Shown: positions 8,242-16,924 of the stretch, piece after piece
How the letters are laid out: each line of letters opens with the position of its first letter
How positions within the stretch are numbered: the first letter of the stretch is position 1
Origin: Candidatus Hinthialibacter antarcticus
Lineage (GTDB): Bacteria; Hinthialibacterota; Hinthialibacteria; Hinthialibacterales; Hinthialibacteraceae
NCBI GenBank assembly: GCA_030765645.1
Contig: JAVCCE010000015.1
Location: 62,001 to 126,000 of the forward strand
Direction of reading: 5' to 3'
Length of the DNA: 64,000 nucleotides
The notes under the pieces: generated by a model
Databases searched by the model: none
Seen by the model: only the letters and a program-made list of their open reading frames with translations
Told to the model about the DNA's origin: nothing
Program-made: the position numbers and the translations under genes

Positions 8242-9543
8242 ATGATTTCATTTCAATCCAAGCCGCGCATCGCATTTATTGACCTGACCTTCAACTGGCC
8301 GCCGGTGGGCGGCTGTTGGATCGACCTGCATCATGTAATGCAGGGGCTGCAATCGCGCGGCGCCGACGTATGTTTATTCACGCCCGACTTCTCGACCTAT
8401 TACCCCAGAGGGCAAGTCAAAACCGCGATGTCCTACCCCATTGTCGGCATTCCCTTTAATCGCTACACCTACAATTACGCGACCGTGATGAAGCGCTTTC
8501 GCCATTGCGTTGAGAATTTTCAGCCCGACCTGATTTTCATCGGCGACGGCTATCACATGAAAAACCACTTGATGACTGCGCTGGGTCCGCAGAACTGCTT
8601 CTTGCGCTTTTATGCCTATGAGATGCTTTGCATTAATCTTCACTACTACCGCTATCACGAAGGCCGGGTGTGCGACCAGGGCTATTTTGAGAACCCCCGC
8701 GAATGCCATCGTTGCTGGTTCCATCGAATGCCCGCTGTGGGGCGCGCCGCGCAGATCGCCGTCGGCTGGCCGGAGCGCCACCCCAACCTGCACTTCTCCC
8801 AGGAATACCTCGCCAGCCTGGCGTTTACTGAAGGCTATCGGCGTAAGTTGCTGGAGAATTTTTCACAACTCGCCGGCGCGGTCGTCTACAACCCATTCAT
8901 GCGCGGCAAACTCGAAGCGTACATCCCAACCATTCACACCATCCCGTCCGGCGTCGACCCGACTCGCTTTACGCCGCCTGAGATGAAACCCGATCATTCC
9001 GTCGTGAAAATTTTCCTGCCGGGACGCGCCAACGATCCGCTCAAAGGGTTGGGCGTTTTGATTGACGCCTGCGACCAATTGCAGAAAGAGGGCCTCGCGT
9101 TTGAAGTGCACTACACCGCCGCGATGGACTGCCCCGCCCAGCGCCCCTGGCTGAGAAATCGCGGTTGGACCGGGCCGGACGAATTGCCGCAACTCTACCA
9201 TGAGATGGACATCGTCGCGGCGCCTTCAACTTGGATCGAACCCTTCGGCATCACCGCGCTTGAAGGCATGGCGTCGGGGTTGCCGGTGGTTGCAAGCAAC
9301 GCGGGCGGCTTTGCGCAGACGGTCGTTGACAACCAAACCGGAAAGCATTTTGAATCGGGCAGCGCGCGCAGTTTGGCCAACGCGCTTCGTCCACTGATCG
9401 CAGACGACGAACTGCGCGATGCGTTGGGCCGCAACGGTCGCGAGCGCGTTCTCCAACAGTACGCCTGGGACCGCATTCTCGACGAACGCTATGTTCCTCT
9501 CATCGAATCGCATCTTGCATCCAACCAAAGGACGACATCATGA
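8242..9543 (+). CDS. GT-B glycosyltransferase (GT4-like), first gene of envelope operon
   Basis: 433 residues from the chosen ATG at 8242, which starts a hydrophobic strand (KPRIAFIDLTFNWPPVGG) typical of a GT-B N-terminus. A longer frame from 8095 would run through a repeat. The C-terminal half has group 1 transferase motifs: HTIPSGVDPTRFTP, KIFLPGRANDPLKGLGVLID, RGWTGPDELPQLYHEMDIVA, PSTWIEPFGITALEGMASGL (the E-x7-E donor-binding motif) and VVASNAGG. A cysteine-containing insert (CDQGYFENPRECHRCWFH, around residues 150-165) is unusual and could bind a metal. It overlaps kdtA by ATGA, so it probably acts on LPS core or another surface glycan. Donor and acceptor are unknown. No clear ribosome binding site is visible. 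Confidence 0.87.
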   Translation: MISFQSKPRIAFIDLTFNWPPVGGCWIDLHHVMQGLQSRGADVCLFTPDFSTYYPRGQVKTAMSYPIVGIPFNRYTYNYATVMKRFRHCVENFQPDLIFIGDGYHMKNHLMTALGPQNCFLRFYAYEMLCINLHYYRYHEGRVCDQGYFENPRECHRCWFHRMPAVGRAAQIAVGWPERHPNLHFSQEYLASLAFTEGYRRKLLENFSQLAGAVVYNPFMRGKLEAYIPTIHTIPSGVDPTRFTPPEMKPDHSVVKIFLPGRANDPLKGLGVLIDACDQLQKEGLAFEVHYTAAMDCPAQRPWLRNRGWTGPDELPQLYHEMDIVAAPSTWIEPFGITALEGMASGLPVVASNAGGFAQTVVDNQTGKHFESGSARSLANALRPLIADDELRDALGRNGRERVLQQYAWDRILDERYVPLIESHLASNQRTTS

Positions 9544-10862
9544 GCGACAGCCTCTGGTATTGGAGCCCGCTCATGTACGCCGGCTACGCCGCCGCCGCGC
9601 CCCTCTTCGGCGCGCGCATGTTGAGTTCCGACAAATACCGCATCGGCCTATCGCAACGCCTGACCTTTTACCCCAGCGGCCTGCAAGACAAACTCGCGCA
9701 AAAACCCAACCTCTGGCTTCATGCCGTATCGGTCGGCGAATTGCAAGCAGCGCGGGGCATGTTGTCGACCCTCAGCGAAGCGTTTCCCCAAGCGAACCTC
9801 GCGGTCAGCACCGTGACCAACACCGGGCAAAGCCTGGCGCGCCAACTCGACGACGTCGATGCGCCGTTTTATCTTCCGCTTGATTTATATCCGCTCTGCC
9901 GACGCGCCGTGCGCATGGTCAACCCGGCGGCGCTCATCATTATGGAAACCGAACTGTGGCCCAACCTGATCCGCGCGGCGACGGACGAAGGCGTCCCGGT
10001 ATTTTTGATTAACGCCCGACTGTCCGACAAATCATTCGGCAACTACCTTCGCGCCCGCGTCTTGTTTCAGCCGTTACTCAATCGCCTGCAGGGTATCCTC
10101 GCGCAAAGCGATGAAGACGCGCGGCGGTTCATTTTATTGGGAGCCAACCAGGAGCGCGTCGCCAGCGCAGGCAACGTCAAATTTGAAGTCAGCATCCCAG
10201 AAGACGGCGCGAATGAACGAACGCACTGGCGGTCGTTGTTTCAAATTGAAGACGACGAATTATTATTGATTGCAGGCTCCACTTTCGATGGAGAAGAAGC
10301 GCTGCTGGCGCAAACCGTTCGCGCCATGCGCAACAAAGGCATTCCCATTCGGCTGGTGATTGCGCCGCGTCATGTCGAACGCACTCCCTCTATCGAACAG
10401 GAACTGACATCGACGCAGACGAAACCCGTTCTGCGTTCAAAAATTATCGAATCGCAGCCGATGAATCCCGAAGCGCCCATCCTGCTCGACACCATCGGTG
10501 AATTGGGCCGCGCCTACGCGGCGGCGGATGTAGTGTTCGTCGGAAAGTCAATTTGCTCGCGGGGCGGACAGAACCCCATCGAACCCGCCGCGTGGTCAAA
10601 GCCCGTAGTGTTTGGCCCCAACATGCAGAATTTTCGCGACGCGGCGGCGATGCTGTTGCGTGAAGGCGGCGCCCGCCAGGTCAGCGACGCGCGCCAACTC
10701 ACATCGGTCTTGTGCGAACTTTGCCAATCAGAAGACATTCGCAATGAGATGGGCGAGCGCGCGCGCCAAGTCGTCAAAACCAATCGCGGCGCGTTGCAGC
10801 GAACCTTCGACGTGATTGCGCCTGTGATTGAATCCCGCTTAACAGAGGAGAAGCAACCATGA
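9540..10862 (+). CDS. kdtA: 3-deoxy-D-manno-octulosonic acid (Kdo) transferase
   Basis: 440 residues, the usual size of WaaA/KdtA, an inner-membrane-associated enzyme that moves Kdo from CMP-Kdo to lipid IVA. Motifs seen: an N-terminal hydrophobic anchor (SPLMYAGYAAAAPLFGARML), WLHAVSVGELQAARGML, STVTNTGQSLARQL, APFYLPLDLYP, IMETELWPNLIRAA (the signature around the catalytic Glu), FLINARLSDKSFGNY, a DEDARRF stretch and the C-terminal TIGELGRAYAAADVVFVGKS with GGQNPIEPAAWSKPVVFGP. It starts inside the previous stop (ATGA) and ends coupled in the same way to lpxK. This is strong evidence for an LPS outer membrane. Confidence 0.96.
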   Translation: MSDSLWYWSPLMYAGYAAAAPLFGARMLSSDKYRIGLSQRLTFYPSGLQDKLAQKPNLWLHAVSVGELQAARGMLSTLSEAFPQANLAVSTVTNTGQSLARQLDDVDAPFYLPLDLYPLCRRAVRMVNPAALIIMETELWPNLIRAATDEGVPVFLINARLSDKSFGNYLRARVLFQPLLNRLQGILAQSDEDARRFILLGANQERVASAGNVKFEVSIPEDGANERTHWRSLFQIEDDELLLIAGSTFDGEEALLAQTVRAMRNKGIPIRLVIAPRHVERTPSIEQELTSTQTKPVLRSKIIESQPMNPEAPILLDTIGELGRAYAAADVVFVGKSICSRGGQNPIEPAAWSKPVVFGPNMQNFRDAAAMLLREGGARQVSDARQLTSVLCELCQSEDIRNEMGERARQVVKTNRGALQRTFDVIAPVIESRLTEEKQP

Positions 10863-11935
10863 GCAACTGGCGACGCGCATGGATGCAATTGGCTTATCAA
10901 AAGAGCGGGCCGCTACGTCCGGCGGCGCCATTTCTGGCGCCATTGTCAGACCTCTACGGCGCCATCGCGAATCGCCGCCGAACCGCCGCGCGAAAAAATA
11001 CGCCCCGCAGCTGCGGCGTCCCGGTGATTTCCGTAGGCAATATTACGGTAGGCGGTTCCGGCAAAACACCGCTGGCGCAATATATCATAAAGAGACTCAG
11101 GCAAATCGAACGCCGCCCCGGCGTGTTGATGCGCGGGTATAAACGAAAATCCGACCAGACATTGGTTCTTACGCCAGAGTCATTCAACGCATCGCAGATC
11201 TACGCCTGCGGCGACGAAGCGGCGCTCTACGCCTTTCGCCACGAGATACCGGTCGGCGTTGCCGCAAAACGCGCCGAAGCGGCGCCATTGTTATTAGACC
11301 AGACAGATTGCGACGCTCTGATTTTAGATGATGGTTTTCAACATTTTCAATTTCATCGCGATATTGACCTGGTGTTAATCAACGGCGACGCCCCGTTCGG
11401 CAACCGCCACTGTTTGCCGCTGGGGCCGCTGCGCGAACCGCTGTCTGCGCTGAGCGACGCGGACGCGTTTATCGTGCACGGCGGAGAAGTTGAGTTCCCC
11501 AATCTAAAAGAAAAACCCATTTTCAAAGGCGAATTGGAATGGGCTTTGGTCTATCCATTTCAACAATGGCGCACGGGCAACTTTGACGCAGGCGCCCCCA
11601 TTGATGAACTCAAACAAAAACGCGCCGCGCTGCTGTCCGGCCTGGGCGACCCGGCGCGCTTCGAACAACAAGCGAGACGCCTCGGCGTTGACGTCGCCGC
11701 GCATTACGCCTTTGCCGACCATCACTGGTTTTCAGCGAAGGAGATCGAAGGCGTCGCCGAAAACCATGACGCTATCATTACCACCGAAAAAGACGCCATG
11801 CGTTTACTCGCTCTCGATTCAAGCATTGAGAATTTCGCCGACAAATTTTTCATCATTCAAGCGCAATGGAAGATGAAAGACGACGACGCTTTCATTCAAT
11901 GGTTGCAAACTCAAATTGGCCGGACGGGTTTATAG
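10859..11935 (+). CDS. lpxK: Tetraacyldisaccharide 4'-kinase
   Basis: 358 residues. LpxK phosphorylates the 4' position of the lipid A disaccharide to give lipid IVA, the acceptor used by the Kdo transferase encoded just upstream. Seen: N-terminal membrane-associated helices, VPVISVGNITVGGSGKTPLAQ (Walker A), PGVLMRGYKRKS, GDEAALYAFRHEIPVGVA, DALILDDGFQHFQFHRDIDL (Walker B-like, LDDGFQH signature), LPLGPLREPLSAL, and a C-terminal FADHHWFSAKEIE with a final ITTEKDAMRL motif. It overlaps kdtA by ATGA. A gap of 79 bases separates it from the sugar kinase, which may be transcribed with it. Confidence 0.96.
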   Translation: MSNWRRAWMQLAYQKSGPLRPAAPFLAPLSDLYGAIANRRRTAARKNTPRSCGVPVISVGNITVGGSGKTPLAQYIIKRLRQIERRPGVLMRGYKRKSDQTLVLTPESFNASQIYACGDEAALYAFRHEIPVGVAAKRAEAAPLLLDQTDCDALILDDGFQHFQFHRDIDLVLINGDAPFGNRHCLPLGPLREPLSALSDADAFIVHGGEVEFPNLKEKPIFKGELEWALVYPFQQWRTGNFDAGAPIDELKQKRAALLSGLGDPARFEQQARRLGVDVAAHYAFADHHWFSAKEIEGVAENHDAIITTEKDAMRLLALDSSIENFADKFFIIQAQWKMKDDDAFIQWLQTQIGRTGL

Positions 11936-12014
11936 AGGGCCGCCGCGCCAATAGAGCAAACTTCAATCGACCGATACACTACAACCAGAACTCAAAATCA
12001 GGAGCCAAACCACG

Positions 12015-13442
12015 ATGAACCAATACGCACAATGGGACGAAAAATATCAGTCAGCCTATCAACGCGGCCTTGAGCGCATTCGCGCGTTGAGCGGCGTGTG
12101 TTGTGCGTTCCATTCAGTCATCGACGGCGTGATTCACCTGACGCCGGAGTTAATTGCTCCCGTGCTTGAATCAGACCCCGCGCTCAAGGCCGCTGCGTTG
12201 GCGGGATGCCGGGGCGAGACGCCGTTGGAAATTCAATCGCCCGCCGACTTCATTCAAGGCATGTTCTACGGCGTCAAGCGCGGCAGCGCCCTGCAACGCA
12301 TGATCCGCTCGAAAGAGACCTACGAGTGGGCGCTCGAAACTTTCGGCCCCGGCGAACTACGCTTGGGCGGCACCTCCGCCAACATGGCGCGTTCGCTGGC
12401 GCCGCTTGAGATTCCGGTCACAGTTTACGCCAACCCGCTGACGGTCGAACTCGCCGAACTCTTCGGCGACGCCGACTCGATGCGCATCATCGCCAAAGAG
12501 GGCGACAGATATGCGCTCAAACGCCCCATCGAAGCGGCGACCGAACGCGGCGTATTCGCTATCCATTGGATCTTTGAATATGACCCGTCGTTTGAACTCA
12601 CCCTCGACGGCGAGACCATCAAGCCGCACCGCTCAAACCGCTACATCCCCTCATGGAACCCTGCGAACAATCAGTTCAAGATGGACCCGCTATTCGCCGA
12701 GGGCTTCAAGGCGCGGCTCGACCAATACAGCCACCTGCTGTTTTCCGGCTTTCATATTTTGTCAGAAACCTATCCCGACGGGAAAACCTGCGAAGACGTG
12801 GTCAGGCCGTTGGGCGAATATCTCGCTGATATTCGCGCGCAAAAACCGGAACTGAAAATCCATCTCGAAATGGCGTCGATCGCATCCAGGCGCGTACGCC
12901 AGGCGGTGATTGACTTTGTGTTGCCGCACATCGACAGCCTGGGCCTCAATGAAACCGAACTGCCGCTGCTGTTAGAAAACATCGGCGAGCAAGCCTTGGC
13001 GGACGATTTGCGCACCGCGCCATCCATTGATGAATTTCTGCGCGCCTGCTCACTAGCCGTTGAACGCACCGGCGTCGAGCGGGTGCATTTTCATAACCTG
13101 GGCTATTACCTCTGCCTCGAAAAACGCCCCTGGACTTCGCCGCAAGACAGCCGCGACGCCTTGTTGTTCGCCGCCGTGCTCGCCGCCGCGCGCGCGCAGA
13201 ACGGGCTATTCACCAAGATCGAAGATTCGCAAGCGGGCTTTGAAGCCAAGGTCGCCGCATTGGGCCTTGAGCAATTACAAGCGCTGGCGGACGCGCTCAA
13301 TCAGCCCGATTTTGTCGAGACGGGAATCTGTGAATATGAGGGGCTTTCGCTAGCTGCGGTTCCCACCCGGTTGGTTGACAAGCCGCTGTTCACCGTCGGG
13401 CTGGGAGACACCATTTCCGCAGGCGCCTTCTTGACGGAGTAG
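12015..13442 (+). CDS. ADP-dependent phosphofructokinase/glucokinase family protein
   Basis: 475 residues, matching ADP-dependent sugar kinases (ribokinase-like fold), best known from archaeal glycolysis and scattered in bacteria and animals. Motifs: LRLGGTSANMARSLA (substrate loop, G-G-x-x-x-N), IHLEMASIASRRVRQAVIDF (H-x-E), DSLGLNETELPLLL (GLNE signature), RVHFHNLGYYL and the C-terminal catalytic GLGDTISAGAFLTE, where the Asp is the base. It therefore phosphorylates glucose or fructose 6-phosphate using ADP; motifs do not separate the two. AGGAG lies 10 bases before the ATG. The adjacent LPS genes could share its transcript. Confidence 0.88.
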   Translation: MNQYAQWDEKYQSAYQRGLERIRALSGVCCAFHSVIDGVIHLTPELIAPVLESDPALKAAALAGCRGETPLEIQSPADFIQGMFYGVKRGSALQRMIRSKETYEWALETFGPGELRLGGTSANMARSLAPLEIPVTVYANPLTVELAELFGDADSMRIIAKEGDRYALKRPIEAATERGVFAIHWIFEYDPSFELTLDGETIKPHRSNRYIPSWNPANNQFKMDPLFAEGFKARLDQYSHLLFSGFHILSETYPDGKTCEDVVRPLGEYLADIRAQKPELKIHLEMASIASRRVRQAVIDFVLPHIDSLGLNETELPLLLENIGEQALADDLRTAPSIDEFLRACSLAVERTGVERVHFHNLGYYLCLEKRPWTSPQDSRDALLFAAVLAAARAQNGLFTKIEDSQAGFEAKVAALGLEQLQALADALNQPDFVETGICEYEGLSLAAVPTRLVDKPLFTVGLGDTISAGAFLTE

Positions 13443-13543
13443 GATTGTAGGGACGCAACGCTGGCGGGGCGGCGAGCCAAGGCGGAGTGGAACGAATCCA
13501 GCCCTTGAACAATGTGATCTGATAGTCTCACCCTAGACCAACT

Positions 13544-13630
13544 GTAGGGTGGGATGAATAAAATGAATCCCACCATTTTTTATTCATAGGTTTTTATTGG
13601 TGGGATTCGCTTTGCTCATCGCCACCCTAC
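13544..13630. repeat. Composite inverted repeat/bidirectional terminator-like element
   Basis: Outer arms GTAGGGTGG (13544-13552) and CCACCCTAC (13622-13630) enclose two further pairings: GGTGGGAT (13548-13555) with ATCCCACC (13567-13574), then a T-rich run; and GAATCCCACCA (13565-13575) with TGGTGGGATTC (13598-13608). The alternatives are mutually exclusive folds. It lies between two convergent genes and could end transcription from both. A related GGTGGGTT-AAG-AACCCACC hairpin is at 56103-56121. Confidence 0.6.
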
Positions 13631-13665
13631 TTGATACGTTATTTATTTCTCGGAAGACTTGGTAT

Positions 13666-14832
13666 CTACCTCTTTCCCTTAAACAGATCGCCGTCATCAG
13701 GCAGCGTAAACGTAAACGGCACGTCGAACTCACCGCCCCAATATTCCGTAATTTGCGGGTTGCCGAATGCAACTTCTTCGGAGGCGCGAAAGATCAATTT
13801 GCCTGTGTAGGTTCCGGGCTGCGTAATTGATGGAACAGCGAAACTGGTGTTCCAACCGTGACTTGTCGAAGCCGCGTCAGGATTTACAAAATTATTGATT
13901 GACGTTTTCATTGAGTGTTCAACTCCGTCCTGATCCACAAAAACAAATTCAAACGCGACGCTGAACGGCAAGTTTATTGAATGAATTTGCAATTCATCAT
14001 AATTAGAGCGCCCTAAAAATTTCGCGCCGCTTTGCGGGCCTTCGGTATAGGCCGCTTTCATTTTTTCATCCAGATCAGCGCCTGTCACCGCAATGACTTG
14101 GTCGGCCTCTTCAGGATTTTTGATCTGAATCTTAAATAGAATTTCTTGCTCAATCTCAAACAGCGGCGTCTCATCGTCAGGATTAATACGCGTACTGGAA
14201 GCGCCTTTATAAAATTTGACGGTATGCGTTACAGATTCATCATAAATCCCTGGTTCATACGGCGGCGCGTGCTCTCCGTTTATTTGCCAACTGGTTGTCG
14301 AACTGCCGCCGCCGAAGTGTTGATTGCGGCCTGAGCCGGTTGAACCACCGCGTGGATATTTAACGCTCGTTTCAACGCGGTGGTTATTTAATCTTCCAGA
14401 GCGATTTACAAATTTCACATAGACCCGGCGGTCAGTGCGATAGGCGTCGCGGGTTACAATTATGGGTTTTGCAGTCTCAGCCAATACTGTTTTGCGCACT
14501 TCATCATCAAATTCTTCATTTTCGACAACATAAATCAACGCATCAGGCACAGAGGCCATGTTCATTTCAACGAGCAATTCTAAGAGGCGGTCAACAATGA
14601 GCAAGCGGTCTTCCATTATCAAGTTGTCGTTGCGCAAGAGTTGTTCGAGTTGTTTCTGTTCATCATCGGAGGGGTTCTGCAACAACAACAATTCATCCAT
14701 CTGCTGTTTGAGAATGACGTATTGATAAATCGGCGAGTAATAAAATACCACCAGCACAATCACGACGTAAAACGCCGCTAGCGCATAGCTCAATACCGAC
14801 CGTTTTTTCTTTTGCGCTTGCAAATCATTCAT
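13666..14832 (-). CDS. Membrane-anchored protein of unknown function
   Basis: 388 residues, not recognised. A short basic N-terminus (QKKKRSVL) is followed by one membrane helix (about 14-35). Then comes a charged coiled-coil/helical stretch (KQQMDELLLLQNPSDDEQKQ, EDRLLIVDRLLELLVEM) reminiscent of short helical repeats. The rest (~115-388) is rich in beta strands and Asn/Gly, consistent with two extracytoplasmic beta-sandwich domains ending in EYWGGEFDVPFTFTL. The type is a cytoplasmic tail, one TM segment and a large periplasmic part. It lies 132 bases downstream of the sulfatase-TPR gene on the same strand and may be co-transcribed. Confidence 0.6.
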   Translation of the reverse strand: MNDLQAQKKKRSVLSYALAAFYVVIVLVVFYYSPIYQYVILKQQMDELLLLQNPSDDEQKQLEQLLRNDNLIMEDRLLIVDRLLELLVEMNMASVPDALIYVVENEEFDDEVRKTVLAETAKPIIVTRDAYRTDRRVYVKFVNRSGRLNNHRVETSVKYPRGGSTGSGRNQHFGGGSSTTSWQINGEHAPPYEPGIYDESVTHTVKFYKGASSTRINPDDETPLFEIEQEILFKIQIKNPEEADQVIAVTGADLDEKMKAAYTEGPQSGAKFLGRSNYDELQIHSINLPFSVAFEFVFVDQDGVEHSMKTSINNFVNPDAASTSHGWNTSFAVPSITQPGTYTGKLIFRASEEVAFGNPQITEYWGGEFDVPFTFTLPDDGDLFKGKR

Positions 14833-14884
14833 CTTGCATCCTCAGGGTTTTCTTGAAACGACCAAGTTCTTCAGAATCCCCCCT

Positions 14885-14899
14885 GGCGCTTACAGCGCC
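14885..14899. repeat. Small hairpin between sulfatase and downstream gene
   Basis: GGCGCT-TAC-AGCGCC, flanked by C-rich runs (TTCCCCCCTT then AAGGAGGG). The 132-base gap holds nothing else that I can identify. The C-rich/G-rich flanks recall the CCCCCCTT-AAAA-AGGGGG hairpin at 35869-35886. Confidence 0.4.
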
Positions 14900-14964
14900 T
14901 TCCCCCCTTAATAAGGAGGGCATGTCTTTTTGTGGGGTGAATTCATAATCCGTCAGCGATATTA

Positions 14965-16803
14965 CTATCTCTTCAATTTCTCTTGGGTTTTCTGCAAGGC
15001 CTCGTCCAGGCCGGGGATATCGGGCATCCAGCGTTCGGCTTCGCGAAAAGACTCCATTGCGTTCTCGGGGCGGTTCTGACGATACGCGATGCGGCCCAAT
15101 TGAAAATGCGCATCCGCCTGTTTGGGGAACTGCAAGATAAACGCCTCTAATATCGACTTTGCTTCGTCGAGCCGCCCGGCGTTTATGTAGGTTTTCGCCA
15201 AGTGTAATTTCAGAATATGGTTTTCGGGCGCGAGTTCAATGGCTTTTTTGATCGACGCCAGCGCCTTCGCCCATTGTTGGGTCTTGGCATAAACAAACCC
15301 CAGGTTGAGATGAAGCGACGGGTTGAAGGGGTCTTGTTCTAAAATAGATTCTAACATCTGCCGTCCCTTTTCAATTTGCGATTGCGACAACGCAACCAGG
15401 GCCGCATCAATTTCTTCATACAATTCGATGCGGTCTTTTGGGTCGGCCCGCTCGACGGAGTCGGTCACGCTGGCGACGCCCCCGCCGCCGACATACCCCA
15501 GCGAAGCCAGCGCCTCTGAACGGTCGGTCGAGAGCTGCGATTCCGGCGTGAAGCCCGCGCCCTTGGCGAGCCGCACCAGTTCCATCTGCAACATCGAATC
15601 CATAAAAAGTGAGTGCGCCCGGTCGGCGTCGATTAAATTGGTCTGTTCATTGGGGTCCTCAGACAGCAAATAGAGTTCCGGCTTGGGCGAGTGAATATAT
15701 TTGTACCCATCTTGAACCAGCGCGTAGACCGGGCTCCAATTAAATGTGAGCGGATATTGCGTCTCCAACACAACTTTTCGTCCCAACCGGTAGACGGGCG
15801 CCCGGTCTAAAAAATTGTTCATCATGCTGACGCCGTTGGTTTTGACGCGGCCCAGTTTGCAAAAATGGATCAGCGTCGGCGCGATGTCTTCCAGGCTGCC
15901 GTTCCAATCGCAGCGCCCGTGCAGCCCGCTGCGCTTGGGCGGCTTGATGATACAGGGGACGCGTATCGTCGACTCATACAAAAACATGCCGTGGGTTTTC
16001 TCTTTATGTTCGCCCAGCCCTTCGCCGTGGTCACCCGCAACGACGATGACGGCGTCGTCGTACAGTTGGTTCTCTTTCAAATAATCCAACACGCGCCCGA
16101 TGCAATGGTCAGCGTAGGCAATCTCGCCATGGTACGCGTTGTCTTTGTATTGCTCATCGAACGGCGGCGGCGGTTGGTAGAACGAATGAGGATCATAAAA
16201 ATGGGCGAACAAAAATAGCGGCGCCTGTGGGTCGCGCGCCCGTCTTTCTTTGAGCCATGCCAACGCAGCATCAGCGACCTCATCGCCTTTGCGTTCAATC
16301 ATTGGCTGTGCGCTTTGAATGGCGTCGGGACTAAACTCATCGCTATAAAAATCGAACCCCTGGCTGATGCCGGTGCGGCGCGAGAGCACAATGGCGCCAA
16401 TCACGCCCCCGGTTTGATAGCCGGATTCACGAAACAACTCCGGCAGCGTGGTTGCGGCGTCGCTGAGTACGCCGTTGAAGTTGTCGCGTACGCCGTGTTG
16501 GATGGGGTGCAGCCCAGTGAGGATGGTGGTGTGCGAGGGCAGCGTCAGCGGCGTGAGCGAGCGCATGCCGTCGATCACGATCCCGTCTGCGGCCAGCGCA
16601 GACAGCGCAGGCGTTTTCACATCGCCGCCGTACATGGGCAACGCATCCGCCCGGGTGGTATCAATCGTAATAAGTATGACGTTCTTGCCCGACCAGTCAG
16701 ACGCATGGACCGATGAAGCCGCCGCCCCTAAATACAAATAAAGGACGCATCCAAATAGGAGCAGTAGCGTTATACAAACAAGAGGAACCAAAATGCGCTT
16801 CAT
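14965..16803 (-). CDS. Sulfatase-like alkaline phosphatase superfamily protein with C-terminal TPRs
   Basis: 612 residues from the ATG at 16803, chosen because GGGAG lies 6-7 bases upstream and a membrane helix follows at once (ILVPLVCITLLLLFGCVLYL). Residues ~40-450 are a sulfatase/phosphodiesterase domain: NVILITIDTTRADAL (metal ligands), TPLTLPSHTTILTG, HFYDPHSFYQPPPPFDEQY, VVAGDHGEGLGEHKEKTHG (second metal site). The residue that would be the formylglycine Cys or Ser (C/S-x-P-S-R) is Thr (T-L-P-S-H), so it is probably not a classical sulfatase. Residues ~480-610 hold about three to four tetratricopeptide repeats (LHLNLGFVYAKTQQWAKALA, LHLAKTYINAGRLDEAKSIL, AHFQLGRIAYRQNRPENAME). The substrate is unknown; a periplasmic phosphodiester or surface polymer is plausible. 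Confidence 0.85.
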   Translation of the reverse strand: MKRILVPLVCITLLLLFGCVLYLYLGAAASSVHASDWSGKNVILITIDTTRADALPMYGGDVKTPALSALAADGIVIDGMRSLTPLTLPSHTTILTGLHPIQHGVRDNFNGVLSDAATTLPELFRESGYQTGGVIGAIVLSRRTGISQGFDFYSDEFSPDAIQSAQPMIERKGDEVADAALAWLKERRARDPQAPLFLFAHFYDPHSFYQPPPPFDEQYKDNAYHGEIAYADHCIGRVLDYLKENQLYDDAVIVVAGDHGEGLGEHKEKTHGMFLYESTIRVPCIIKPPKRSGLHGRCDWNGSLEDIAPTLIHFCKLGRVKTNGVSMMNNFLDRAPVYRLGRKVVLETQYPLTFNWSPVYALVQDGYKYIHSPKPELYLLSEDPNEQTNLIDADRAHSLFMDSMLQMELVRLAKGAGFTPESQLSTDRSEALASLGYVGGGGVASVTDSVERADPKDRIELYEEIDAALVALSQSQIEKGRQMLESILEQDPFNPSLHLNLGFVYAKTQQWAKALASIKKAIELAPENHILKLHLAKTYINAGRLDEAKSILEAFILQFPKQADAHFQLGRIAYRQNRPENAMESFREAERWMPDIPGLDEALQKTQEKLKR

Positions 16804-16924
16804 TATTTCTCCCGGGCGCCTTTTTCGGTATGCTATTTTCAAAGGCCTAAAGCCAGTATAGTACACAGGCGCACGCTGAACAGACATCATCGAACAGCGA
16901 AATAATAATCACGAGAATTCTAAT

